Origin: an uncultured Amaricoccus sp.
GTDB taxonomy: Bacteria; Pseudomonadota; Alphaproteobacteria; Rhodobacterales; Rhodobacteraceae
Direction of reading: 5' to 3'
DNA: 12,610 nt
Assembly: GCF_937891315.1 (NCBI RefSeq)
Contig: NZ_CALAGI010000002.1
Coordinates: forward strand, 1-12,610
The notes below the pieces were generated by a model, which did no database searches, was not told the origin of the DNA, and saw nothing but the letters and a program-made list of their open reading frames with translations. Both the position numbers and the translations under genes were made by a program. Below are positions 1-6,337 of the stretch, piece by piece; the first letter of the stretch is position 1, and every line of letters begins with the position of its first letter.

Positions 1-21
1 CTCGCCCCCGAAATCAAGTAA
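1..21 (+). CDS. 3' end of an upstream gene, probably prophage (partial)
   Basis: Reading from base 1 gives LAPEIK followed by a TAA stop at 19-21. Only six codons are visible, so no function can be assigned. The following two genes look like phage tail genes in the same direction, so this is probably the last codons of another structural gene of that operon. Another frame is also open here, so even the coding status is uncertain. Confidence 0.35.
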   Translation, partial: LAPEIK

Positions 22-26
22 CAACC

Positions 27-48
27 TGTCCCCTTTGTCCCTTTTCGG
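27..48 (+). repeat. TGTCCC-type tandem repeat, left member of an inverted pair
   Basis: Two 9-bp units, TGTCCCCTT and TGTCCCTTT, lie head to tail in the gap before the 89-residue gene. The complement of 1494-1518 has the same arrangement (TGTCTCTTT then TGTCCCCGT). Over 15 bases the two sites agree at 13. They therefore form an imperfect inverted pair around the two-gene phage cassette. The function is unknown. Confidence 0.5.
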
Positions 49-83
49 TTATTGTGCCTTCCATCGCTTTCCAGGAGCACCCG

Positions 84-353
84 ATGACCGCCACGACGCC
101 CAAGCGCTACGCCTCGAATGACTGGCAGAACGTCGCCACGGGGGCCGACGAGTTCGAGGTCGTCGCCGACACCTTGGTCGAATATGCCTACGGCGCGACC
201 GCCCCGACGCTGCCGGGCCGCTATCCGCTGATCCAGCCAGGCGAAAAGCACGTCGCCAATCTGCCGGCCTCGCGGTCGATGTTCGTCCGGCCGCTGAACT
301 CGCTGCCACCGGGCGGCGACTATTGGGTGGCCGTCACCAGCTCGGCGATGTGA
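84..353 (+). CDS. small putative prophage virion protein (89 aa)
   Basis: I do not recognise a named family. The ATG at 84 is chosen over an in-frame GTG at 54 because AGGAG (73-77) stands 6 bp before it. The 89-residue product has no membrane segment or signal peptide. It is rich in short beta-type stretches (for example EVVADTLVEYAYG and YWVAVTSSAM). Its stop is one base from the ATG of the next gene, so the two are almost certainly translationally coupled. The next gene has a tail-fibre-like architecture, so I infer a small structural or tail-associated role. A protein of unknown function that is only linked by position is equally possible. Confidence 0.6.
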   Translation: MTATTPKRYASNDWQNVATGADEFEVVADTLVEYAYGATAPTLPGRYPLIQPGEKHVANLPASRSMFVRPLNSLPPGGDYWVAVTSSAM

Positions 354-354
354 C

Positions 355-1464
355 ATGGCGGCCTTCAAGCCCTCGGGCTATTTCCGGCGCGCGCTGCCAA
401 CGGGCAAGTTCGGCAAGCGCTTCCTGCTCGGGGCTGCGGCTGCGAACGCGCCTGACGCCATGACCGTCGGTCAGTGGAGCGTCGCCGACAAGGGCACGGA
501 CGGCGCGATCACCATCACGGTCTCGACGCTGCCGAGCGACGGCGGATCGGCGATCACCGCGCTCCAGTATCGGATCGACGGCGGATCATGGGTCACGATG
601 GCAGGCACCGGCACCGGCGCCCGCGATGTCACCGGCCTCTCGAACAGCGTCCAGATCACCGTCGATCTGCGCGCGGTCAACGCGGTCGGGAACGCCACGG
701 CGAGCGATGGCAAGACCGTCATCCCGCGCCTGGCCGAGATCAACACCTATCGCGCCGCCTGCACGGTCGCGCCGACGCTTCCCCATGAGCTTCTCGTCTC
801 GACCATGGTCAGCAGCCTGAAATCCGGCGGGTTCTGGGCGGGCTTCTCCAACATCACCCTTCTCTGCGCCGAGACAGCGCAGGCCGCGCGGGTCAATCTC
901 AAAGACCCGAGCAAGGTCGCGACGATCAGCGGCTCGCCGACCCATACCGCTGGCCTTGGCTATGCCGGCGATGAAGCGTCCGCATATCTCGACTTCGGCG
1001 AGAGCTTCGGCGCCTCGAGCCACCTGACCTTGAACAGCGCGAGCCTCTACGCCGCCTGCAACCAGCAGAACGGCGCCACCGGGGTCAAGTCGCACCTCGG
1101 ATCCACAAACGGAACCCCGATCACCTTCGTCGGCGCGACCAGCAGCGGAAACCCGGTCCAGCGCGTCAACGGAACCGCGGGCGTGAGTGGTGGCACCTCG
1201 GACGGCAACCGCGCTCGCCGCCGGTGGTCCCTCCGCAACGACGCCTCGAATATCTCCTACATCCGCAACGGGGTGGAGCAATTCACCTCCGCCGCCGCGA
1301 GCACCAACATCGTGACCGGCAACGTCACCGCCCTTCGCGTGGGATCGAGCTACACCTCCGACCGCCTCGCCATGGTCGCATGGGGCGCCGGGCTGAGCGT
1401 CGCCGACGCGATTTCGGTCGATACCATCTTCACCACCTTCCTGACCGGCGTCGGGGCGAACTGA
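355..1464 (+). CDS. prophage tail-fibre-like protein with FN3-like and LamG-like regions
   Basis: The 369-residue product begins one base after the preceding stop and has no clear Shine-Dalgarno of its own. Residues about 33-124 resemble a fibronectin type III / Ig-like domain: repeated beta strands, a central 'LQYRIDGGSW' and the closing 'DLRAVNAVGNATAS', typical of FN3 modules in phage tail proteins. Residues about 145-369 are Ser/Thr/Gly/Asn-rich with strands such as 'SYIRNGVEQF' and 'VTALRVGSSY', resembling a concanavalin/LamG jelly-roll fold used by receptor-binding appendages. There is no signal peptide, membrane segment or visible catalytic motif. I infer that it is a virion appendage of the prophage and binds the host surface. 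A secreted adhesin is less likely because no export signal is seen. The domain calls rest on pattern, not on a search. Confidence 0.65.
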   Translation: MAAFKPSGYFRRALPTGKFGKRFLLGAAAANAPDAMTVGQWSVADKGTDGAITITVSTLPSDGGSAITALQYRIDGGSWVTMAGTGTGARDVTGLSNSVQITVDLRAVNAVGNATASDGKTVIPRLAEINTYRAACTVAPTLPHELLVSTMVSSLKSGGFWAGFSNITLLCAETAQAARVNLKDPSKVATISGSPTHTAGLGYAGDEASAYLDFGESFGASSHLTLNSASLYAACNQQNGATGVKSHLGSTNGTPITFVGATSSGNPVQRVNGTAGVSGGTSDGNRARRRWSLRNDASNISYIRNGVEQFTSAAASTNIVTGNVTALRVGSSYTSDRLAMVAWGAGLSVADAISVDTIFTTFLTGVGAN

Positions 1465-1493
1465 TGGGCGCCGGATGTAACGGCCAAGTAAAA

Positions 1494-1518
1494 CGGGGAC
1501 AAAAGAGACAAAAAACGG
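1494..1518 (-). repeat. TGTCYC-type tandem repeat, right member of an inverted pair
   Basis: On the minus strand this reads as TGTCTCTTT followed by TGTCCCCGT. It resembles the plus-strand site at 27-48, with 13 of 15 bases the same over TGTCNCNTTTGTCCC. It lies 30 bp after the tail-fibre-like gene and 86 bp before the tRNA end. It could be a regulatory site, an integrase arm site or a recombination site. Nothing in the sequence decides between these. Confidence 0.45.
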
Positions 1519-1524
1519 CGATTT

Positions 1525-1548
1525 GTGCGCAAGCGAGTGCGCAAGTGA
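1525..1548 (+). repeat. 12-bp tandem repeat next to the probable attachment site
   Basis: GTGCGCAAGCGA is followed directly by GTGCGCAAGTGA, 11 of 12 bases identical, 56 bp from the tRNA-Thr 3' end. Short direct repeats between the last phage gene and a tRNA attachment core are the usual form of integrase arm-binding sites. That role here is inference. No integrase gene is in the window. Confidence 0.5.
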
Positions 1549-1603
1549 TCACAACCCGCCGCGTCACCGCGAAACAGTAATCCAGCATTTCCAAGATGTT
1601 AGA

Positions 1604-1678
1604 TGGTGCTGCGAGAGAGGATTGAACTCTCGACCTCACCCTTACCAAGGGTGTGCTCTACCACTGAGCTACCGCAGC
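1604..1678 (-). tRNA. tRNA-Thr(GGT)
   Basis: On the minus strand a complete cloverleaf is visible. The acceptor arm GCTGCGG pairs with TCGCAGC (one G-T pair at the last position), and the discriminator A is followed by an encoded CCA (plus-strand 1604-1606). The D-arm contains AGTGGTAGA. The anticodon stem CACCC/GGGTG encloses the loop TTGGTAA with anticodon GGT (plus-strand 1644-1646). The T-arm is GAGAG-TTCAATC-CTCTC. It decodes ACC/ACT threonine codons. The 3' end faces the phage-like genes, so this gene is the probable integration target and has remained intact. No terminator with a T-run directly follows its 3' end, consistent with the native downstream DNA having been displaced. Confidence 0.97.
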
Positions 1679-1712
1679 GACGGACCCGCTCGGCGGGGCC
1701 TCTGGCCGGGGC

Positions 1713-1740
1713 CTTTTAGCCGATCCGCCGCGGCGTGCAA
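1713..1740 (-). promoter_or_regulatory. candidate sigma-70 type promoter of tRNA-Thr
   Basis: On the minus strand TTGCAC (plus-strand 1735-1740) and TAAAAG (1713-1718) are separated by 16 bp, a good spacing for a housekeeping promoter. They lie about 35 bp before the tRNA 5' end. The region between is GC-rich, as expected for a stringently controlled stable-RNA promoter. No other gene on this strand could use it. Confidence 0.5.
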
Positions 1741-1797
1741 GGAAAAATCGGCGGACGCGTGGACGCCAGAGGGCGAGCCTTTCGCGAGGACGCCGCC

Positions 1798-1815
1798 ACC
1801 GGTTGAAAAACCGGT
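1798..1815. repeat. perfect 7-bp hairpin with a GAAA loop
   Basis: ACCGGTT and AACCGGT pair perfectly around GAAA, 35 bp before the small gene that precedes murA. It could be an RNA hairpin in the leader of the murA operon or the footprint of a dimeric regulator. It is not followed by a T-run, so it is not a simple terminator. The TTGAAA inside it resembles a -35 element, but I see no matching -10. Confidence 0.35.
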
Positions 1816-1849
1816 TTCCCCCCGCGGGCGGGATGGACTAGAGAAGCGC

Positions 1850-2023
1850 ATGAGCGAACGGAAACCGCCCCCGTCCGAGCCCCCGTCCGGGAAGGGTCCG
1901 CGCGAGACGGAGAAGGCCGCGCGCCTCGCCGCCGCGCTGCGCGCCAATCTCGCGCGGCGCAAGGCGCAGCGGCGGGAGCGCGGGACAGGCGCGCCGGACA
2001 GACGGAACGACGAGCAGGGATAA
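1850..2023 (+). CDS. small basic conserved protein upstream of murA (57 aa)
   Basis: The 57-residue product has a Pro/Ser-rich start (about 1-20) and a highly basic helical core, 'KAARLAAALRANLARRKAQRR' in essence at residues 22-42, followed by a polar tail. It has no cysteines, membrane segment or catalytic motif. Small proteins of this kind, ending with an 'RLAAALRANLARRKAQ'-like helix, precede murA in related Rhodobacterales as far as I recall, which supports it as a real gene. The stop is 9 bp before the murA ATG, so the two are probably co-transcribed. The charge suggests nucleic-acid or ribosome contact, but the function is unknown. Confidence 0.7.
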   Translation: MSERKPPPSEPPSGKGPRETEKAARLAAALRANLARRKAQRRERGTGAPDRRNDEQG

Positions 2024-2032
2024 CAGGCCGAC

Positions 2033-3307
2033 ATGGACAGCATTCTCGTGCGGGGCGGCCAGCGCCTGAACGGCCGGATCGCGATTTCCGGCGCCAAGAA
2101 CGCCTGCCTCGCGCTGATGCCGGCGGCGCTGCTCAGCGACGAGCCGCTGACCCTCACCAACGCGCCGCGGCTGTCGGACATCCGCACCATGACCGCGTTG
2201 CTCGAGAGCCTCGGTTGCGAGGTGGCGGCGCTGCAGCAGGGCCGCGTGCTGGTGGTCGGCACCGAGGCGATCCGCGACCATACCGCCGACTACGAGATCG
2301 TGCGCAGGATGCGCGCCTCGATCCTGGTGCTCGGGCCAATGCTGGCGCGCGACGGGCAGGCGGTGGTCAGCCTGCCGGGCGGCTGCGCCATCGGCGCCCG
2401 GCCGGTCGATCTGCATCTCGCCGGACTCGAGGCGCTGGGGGCGAAACTCGACCTCCGCGACGGCTATGTGCATGCGACCGCGCCGCGCCGTCTGCGCGGC
2501 GCGACCTTCGCCTTCCCCACGGTCTCGGTCGGCGCGACCGAGAATCTGCTGATGGCGGCCAGCCTCGCCAAGGGCACGACGGTCCTGAAGAACGCGGCGC
2601 GCGAGCCCGAGATCGTCGATCTCGCCCAGTGCCTGCGCCGCATGGGCGCGCAGATCGAGGGCGACGGCACCGAGACCATCGTCATCGACGGCGTCGAGCG
2701 GTTGCGCGGCGCGACCCATCCGGTGGTGACCGACCGGATCGAGCTCGGCACCTACATGCTGGCGCCGGCGATCACCGGCGGCGAGGTCGAACTCATCGGC
2801 GGCCGGCGCGACCTCGTCGCCGCCTTCGCCGACCGGCTGGAAGCGGCGGGGGTGGAGATTTCCGAGACGGCGGAGGGCTTGAAGGTCTCGCGCCAGAACG
2901 GCCGGATCCGCGCGGTCGACGTGGTGACGGCGCCGTTCCCCGGCTTTCCCACCGACCTGCAGGCGCAGATGATGGCGCTGCTGACGCTGGCCGACGGGGT
3001 CAGTCATCTGGAGGAACGGATCTTCGAGAACCGTTTCATGCACGCGCCGGAACTCTCGCGCATGGGGGCGAAGATCGAGGTGCATGGCGGCGGCGCGACC
3101 GTCACCGGGGTCGAGCGGTTGAAGGGCGCGCCGGTGATGGCGACCGACCTGCGCGCCAGCGTCAGCCTGATCCTCGCCGGCCTCGCCGCCGAGGGCGAGA
3201 CCCGGGTGGCCCGGGTCTACCATCTCGACCGCGGCTACGAGCGGGTGGAGGAAAAGCTCTCGGCCTGCGGCGCCAGCATCGAGCGCATCCACGAGCGCGC
3301 CGCATGA
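2033..3307 (+). CDS. murA: UDP-N-acetylglucosamine 1-carboxyvinyltransferase MurA
   Basis: MurA catalyses the first committed step of peptidoglycan synthesis, transferring enolpyruvate from phosphoenolpyruvate to UDP-GlcNAc in the cytoplasm. The 424-residue product has the family length and landmarks: the 'SGAKNA' loop with Lys22, the active-site cysteine Cys118 in 'LPGGCAIGARPVD' (so fosfomycin-sensitive type rather than the Asp variant), the 'FPTDLQAQ' motif with catalytic Asp308, and the C-terminal 'DRGYERVEEKL' with Arg400. The two inverse alpha/beta domains span the whole protein. The ATG at 2033 fits the conserved N-terminus MDSILVRGGQRLNG. Its stop overlaps the ATG of the DUF2948 gene (ATGA), a sign of translational coupling. 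No truncation or unusual residue is seen. Confidence 0.97.
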   Translation: MDSILVRGGQRLNGRIAISGAKNACLALMPAALLSDEPLTLTNAPRLSDIRTMTALLESLGCEVAALQQGRVLVVGTEAIRDHTADYEIVRRMRASILVLGPMLARDGQAVVSLPGGCAIGARPVDLHLAGLEALGAKLDLRDGYVHATAPRRLRGATFAFPTVSVGATENLLMAASLAKGTTVLKNAAREPEIVDLAQCLRRMGAQIEGDGTETIVIDGVERLRGATHPVVTDRIELGTYMLAPAITGGEVELIGGRRDLVAAFADRLEAAGVEISETAEGLKVSRQNGRIRAVDVVTAPFPGFPTDLQAQMMALLTLADGVSHLEERIFENRFMHAPELSRMGAKIEVHGGGATVTGVERLKGAPVMATDLRASVSLILAGLAAEGETRVARVYHLDRGYERVEEKLSACGASIERIHERAA

Positions 3308-3798
3308 CCGAGGAGGCCGGCTTCGAGGACGCCCGCTTCGAGGACGGGGCCGAGCAGGCGCTGCGCCTGCGCGCCGAGACGGCGGAGGATCTGGCGGTGA
3401 TTTCCGCGCTGCTGCAGGACGCGGTCGGCCAGACCTCGGAGATCGCCTGGCAACCCAGACGGCGGCGCTTCACGCTGCTCCTCAACCGGTTCCGCTGGGA
3501 GGACGCGCCGGCCGCCGCGCGCCAGGGCCGCCCGTTCGAGCGAACCCGCGCCCTGCTCACCATCGACGACGCCTTCGCCGCCCGCGCCAGCGGCGTCGAT
3601 CCGAAGGACCGCGACCTGGTGCTGTCGCTGCTGTCGATCGAATTCGACGCGGGAGAGGATGGAGCCGGTCTCGTCCGCCTGCTCCTGGCCGGCGACGGCG
3701 AGATCGCGCTCGACGTCGAATGCCTCGAGGTCGCCCTGACCGACGTCACGCAACCGTATGTGGCGCCTTCAGGGAAGGTGCCGGGGCATCCGGCGTAG
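3304..3798 (+). CDS. DUF2948 family protein
   Basis: The 164-residue product is recognisable as DUF2948 by the core 'DLAVISALLQDAVGQTSEIAWQPRRRRFTLLLNRFRWE' region (about residues 29-68) and the C-terminal 'VTQPYVAPSGKVPGHP'. The family is found in alphaproteobacteria and has no assigned biochemical function. It is a soluble acidic protein with no signal peptide, membrane segment or obvious catalytic motif. Its start overlaps the murA stop by 4 bp, and in related genomes it sits between murA and hisD as here. That tight linkage suggests co-expression with MurA, but a role in cell-wall synthesis is not shown. A 159-bp leader separates it from hisD. Confidence 0.88.
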   Translation: MTEEAGFEDARFEDGAEQALRLRAETAEDLAVISALLQDAVGQTSEIAWQPRRRRFTLLLNRFRWEDAPAAARQGRPFERTRALLTIDDAFAARASGVDPKDRDLVLSLLSIEFDAGEDGAGLVRLLLAGDGEIALDVECLEVALTDVTQPYVAPSGKVPGHPA

Positions 3799-3857
3799 CG
3801 GTCCCGCGCAGACCTGATTTTTCTCCACTCCTCCCAGGATATCCCGCCGACGCGCGG

Positions 3858-3911
3858 TCAAGACGCGCAAGCCACGTGCGATACCTCCGACGTCCTCTTG
3901 CGCGGTCTTGA
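3858..3911 (+). repeat. imperfect inverted repeat in the hisD leader
   Basis: TCAAGACGCGCAAG (3858-3871) is the complement of CTTGCGCGGTCTTGA (3897-3911) except for one extra base. The loop is 25 bp. If transcribed from murA through hisD, it would form a 14-bp bulged stem upstream of the hairpins at the ribosome binding site. Confidence 0.45.
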
Positions 3912-3918
3912 GGCGAAG

Positions 3919-3957
3919 CCTCCGGGCGGTTATGTGCCGGGGCGGAGGAACCGCCCC
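3919..3957 (+). promoter_or_regulatory. competing hairpins at the hisD ribosome binding site
   Basis: A strong Shine-Dalgarno, GGAGGAA (3944-3950), stands 7 bp before the GTG start. GGGGCGG (3939-3945) and CCGCCCC (3951-3957) form a perfect 7-bp stem that ends at the start codon and leaves AGGAA in the loop. Alternatively CCTCCG (3919-3924) pairs with CGGAGG (3943-3948) and hides the Shine-Dalgarno itself. A third option pairs GGGCGG (3924-3929) with CCGCCC (3951-3956). These exclude each other. That is the pattern of a translational switch, though GC-rich chance pairing is possible. Histidine-codon leader peptides are not seen. Confidence 0.4.
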
Positions 3958-5274
3958 GTGCCCGTTTTCCTGAACACCAGCGACGCCGATTTCGAACAAG
4001 GGTTCGTCGCGCTGCTCGGCGCCAAGCGCGAGAACGACGCGGATGTCGATCTGGCGGTGGCGGCGATCCTCGCCGACATCGAGGCCCGCGGCGACGCGGC
4101 GCTGATCGAGATGACCCTGCGCTGGGACCGGCTGGCGCTGACGCCCGAGACCCTCGCCTTCTCCGCCGCCGAGCTCGACGCCGCCATCGCCACCGTCGGC
4201 GCCGCGGATCGCGCCGCGCTCGAACTCGCCGCCGCGCGGATCCGCGCCTATCATCAGCGGCAACTTCCGGCCGACGCGCGCTGGACCGACGACAGCGGGG
4301 CGAAACTCGGCTGGCGCTGGACGCCGGTGGCGGCGGCCGGGCTCTATGTGCCGGGCGGCACCGCCTCCTATCCATCCTCAGTGCTGATGAACGCGATCCC
4401 GGCGCGGGTCGCCGGCGTCGAGCGGCTGGTGATCTGCGCGCCCACCCCCGACGGCGCGGTCAATCCGCTGGTGCTGCTGGCGGCGCGGCTGGCCGGGGTC
4501 GAGACGGTCTACCGGATCGGCGGGGCGCAGGCGATCGGCGCGCTCGCCTATGGCACCGCGACGATCCCCGCGGTGGACAAGATCACCGGCCCCGGCAACG
4601 CCTATGTCGCCGCCGCCAAGCGCCGGGTGTTCGGGCGGGTCGGGATCGACATGATCGCCGGCCCGTCGGAGGTGCTGGTGATCGCCGACCGCGACAACGA
4701 TCCCGACTGGATCGCGCTCGACCTGCTGGCGCAGGCCGAGCACGACGCTTCGGCGCAGTCGATCCTGATCACCGACGATCGCGCCTTCGGCGCGGCGGTG
4801 GCCGAGGCGGTCGCCGCGCGGCTGCGCACGCTGGCGCGGCGCGAGATCGCAGGCGCCAGCTGGGCGGCGCATGGCGCCGTGATCACGGTGCGCGACTGGG
4901 ACGAAGCGCTGGCGCTGAGCGACCGGGTGGCACCTGAGCATCTCGAAATCAGTACCGCCGAGGCCGAGACGCTGGCGGCGCGGGTGCGCCACGCCGGCGC
5001 GATCTTCATCGGCGCGCTGACGCCGGAGGTGATCGGCGACTATGTCGGCGGGCCGAACCATGTCCTGCCGACCGCCCGCTCGGCGCGATTCTCGAGCGGG
5101 TTGTCAGTGCTGGATTTCATGAAGCGCACCACGATCGCGCGGCTGACGCCCGGCGCGCTGGCCGCGCTCGGCCCCGCCGCCGCGCGGCTCGCCCGGTCCG
5201 AGGGGCTGGAGGCGCATGGCCTGTCGGTACTCGCCCGGCTCGAACGGATCAACGAGCGGACAAACGAAAGGTAG
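3958..5274 (+). CDS. hisD: histidinol dehydrogenase HisD
   Basis: HisD performs the last two oxidations of histidine synthesis, L-histidinol to histidinal to histidine, with NAD+ and a catalytic zinc. The reading frame is open from 3898, but the GTG at 3958 is chosen: it has GGAGGAA 7 bp before it and gives the conserved start 'PVFLNTSDADFEQGF'. The resulting 438 residues match the usual length. Expected zinc ligands are Gln259 and His262 ('QAEHDASAQ'), Asp361 ('GDYVGGPNHVLPT') and His420 ('EAHGLSV'). The catalytic pair is Glu327-His328 ('VAPEHLEI'). 'GPGNAYVAAAKR' and 'GIDMIAGPSEVLVIAD' are also typical. It lies apart from other his genes, as is usual near murA in this order. The gene ends 4 bp before the UPF0262 gene. 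Confidence 0.96.
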   Translation: MPVFLNTSDADFEQGFVALLGAKRENDADVDLAVAAILADIEARGDAALIEMTLRWDRLALTPETLAFSAAELDAAIATVGAADRAALELAAARIRAYHQRQLPADARWTDDSGAKLGWRWTPVAAAGLYVPGGTASYPSSVLMNAIPARVAGVERLVICAPTPDGAVNPLVLLAARLAGVETVYRIGGAQAIGALAYGTATIPAVDKITGPGNAYVAAAKRRVFGRVGIDMIAGPSEVLVIADRDNDPDWIALDLLAQAEHDASAQSILITDDRAFGAAVAEAVAARLRTLARREIAGASWAAHGAVITVRDWDEALALSDRVAPEHLEISTAEAETLAARVRHAGAIFIGALTPEVIGDYVGGPNHVLPTARSARFSSGLSVLDFMKRTTIARLTPGALAALGPAAARLARSEGLEAHGLSVLARLERINERTNER

Positions 5275-5278
5275 GTCG

Positions 5279-5776
5279 ATGCCCGAGACCGAAGACCCCG
5301 CCCGTCTCGTCGAGATAACACTCGACGACGCCGGTCTCGCGCCACCGACGCCGGAGATCGAGCAGGAGCGCCAGGTTGCGATCTTCGACCTGCTGCGGGA
5401 AAATCGCTTCGGCCTGCCCGAGCGCGACGGCCGCGCGGCGCCGCCCGGCCCCTATCGGCTGAACCTCGCGATCCGCGAACGGCGGCTCGTGTTCGAGGTG
5501 GCGACGCAACCGGGAGAGCGGGTCGGCGAGTTCCATCTGTCGCTGACGCCGTTCAATCAGGTGGTGAAGGATTATTTCCAGATCTGCGAGAGCTATTTCG
5601 ACGCGGTGAAGCGCTTGCCCGCCGCGCAGATCGAGGCAATCGACATGGGTCGGCGCGGCATCCACAATGAAGGCAGCCGCGTCCTGCTCGAACGCCTCGA
5701 AGGCAAGGTCGAGACGGACATGGGCACGGCACGGCGTCTCTTCACCCTGATCTGCGTGCTGCATTTCAAGGGCTGA
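5279..5776 (+). CDS. UPF0262 family protein
   Basis: The 165-residue product belongs to the uncharacterised alphaproteobacterial UPF0262 family, recognised by 'PTPEIEQERQVAIFDLLRENRF' (split here as residues about 21-42) and 'PFNQVVKDYFQICESYFDAVK' in the middle. 'RRGIHNEGSRVLLERL' precedes the C-terminal 'RRLFTLICVLHF'. The ATG at 5279 follows hisD by 4 bp with AAAGGTAGG upstream. The frame is open further left, inside hisD, but that part is not family-like. No membrane segment or catalytic signature is visible. It is packed between hisD and a phosphatase-fold gene (2 bp gap), an arrangement shared with related genomes. Function is unknown. Confidence 0.9.
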   Translation: MPETEDPARLVEITLDDAGLAPPTPEIEQERQVAIFDLLRENRFGLPERDGRAAPPGPYRLNLAIRERRLVFEVATQPGERVGEFHLSLTPFNQVVKDYFQICESYFDAVKRLPAAQIEAIDMGRRGIHNEGSRVLLERLEGKVETDMGTARRLFTLICVLHFKG

Positions 5777-5778
5777 GC

Positions 5779-6252
5779 TTGAGCCCAAACCCGCAATCGG
5801 TGCTGTTCTGCTGCGACTACAACGCGGTACGCTCGCCCATGGCCGAGGGCATCATGAAGAAATACTACGGAACGCGGATCTTCGTGCAGTCGGCCGGGGT
5901 GCGCAGCGAGCTCGACATCGACGGCTTCTCGGTCGCGGTCTGCGCCGAGATCGACGTGCATCTGGAAAAGCACCGGACGCGCAGTTTCACCGAGCTCGAG
6001 GAATGGGGCGACCGGATCGAAGCCTACGACCTCGTCGTTGCGCTGTCGCCGGCGGCCCAGCGCAACGCGCTGGAATATACCCGCTATCACGCGATCGATC
6101 TCGAATACTGGCCGATCTTCGACCCGACCGCCCTTGGCGAGACGCGCGCGGCCAAACTCGCGGCCTATCGCCAGGCCCGCGACCAGATCACCGCCCGCAT
6201 TCTCGAGCGATTTGGCCCCCCCGACGCGGCGGGAGTGGAAGCCGCGTCATAA
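5779..6252 (+). CDS. low-molecular-weight protein tyrosine phosphatase-fold protein
   Basis: The 157-residue protein has the low-molecular-weight phosphatase / arsenate reductase fold. The N-terminal strand 'SVLFCCDYNAVRSPMAEG' carries a C-x5-R phosphate loop, Cys12 to Arg18, followed by Ser19, the minimal catalytic signature. The acidic 'FDPTALGETR' near residue 115 could supply the general acid. The loop differs from the classical GNICRS or HNSCRS forms, so the substrate may not be phosphotyrosine or arsenate. I therefore give no gene symbol. The start is TTG at 5779, since no ATG or GTG lies between the UPF0262 stop and the active site except a GTG inside the first strand. AAGGG lies 6 bp before it. 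The 2-bp gap implies coupling to UPF0262. The true substrate is unknown. Confidence 0.85.
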   Translation: MSPNPQSVLFCCDYNAVRSPMAEGIMKKYYGTRIFVQSAGVRSELDIDGFSVAVCAEIDVHLEKHRTRSFTELEEWGDRIEAYDLVVALSPAAQRNALEYTRYHAIDLEYWPIFDPTALGETRAAKLAAYRQARDQITARILERFGPPDAAGVEAAS

Positions 6253-6337
6253 AAGCTTCACTGTCGTCGGGCGGCGACGCTGGTAACAGCCGAGGCGGAG
6301 GCCCAACGGGGCGGGCACTGAACGATGGGGACAGGGA

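Noticed and set aside
1803..1831. Promoter for the murA operon based on TTGAAA at 1803
   Set aside because: No -10-like hexamer lies 16-18 bp downstream, and the TTGAAA is part of a perfect hairpin.
1838..3292. Long minus-strand open frame of 484 codons opposite murA
   Set aside because: Its composition (Ala, Gly, Arg, Asp, His-rich low-complexity) is that of an antisense shadow of a GC-rich gene, and murA on the plus strand has complete conserved motifs.
3800..3822. GGTC...GACC stem followed by ATTTTT after the DUF2948 gene, as a terminator
   Set aside because: The stem is only 4 bp with a 7-base loop, too weak to call, although the T-run fits.
3876..3911. Eleven-codon open frame (GTG start) with four arginine codons in the hisD leader, as a possible leader peptide
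   Set aside because: It has no convincing ribosome site and no histidine codons, and arginine-rich short frames are common in GC-rich DNA.
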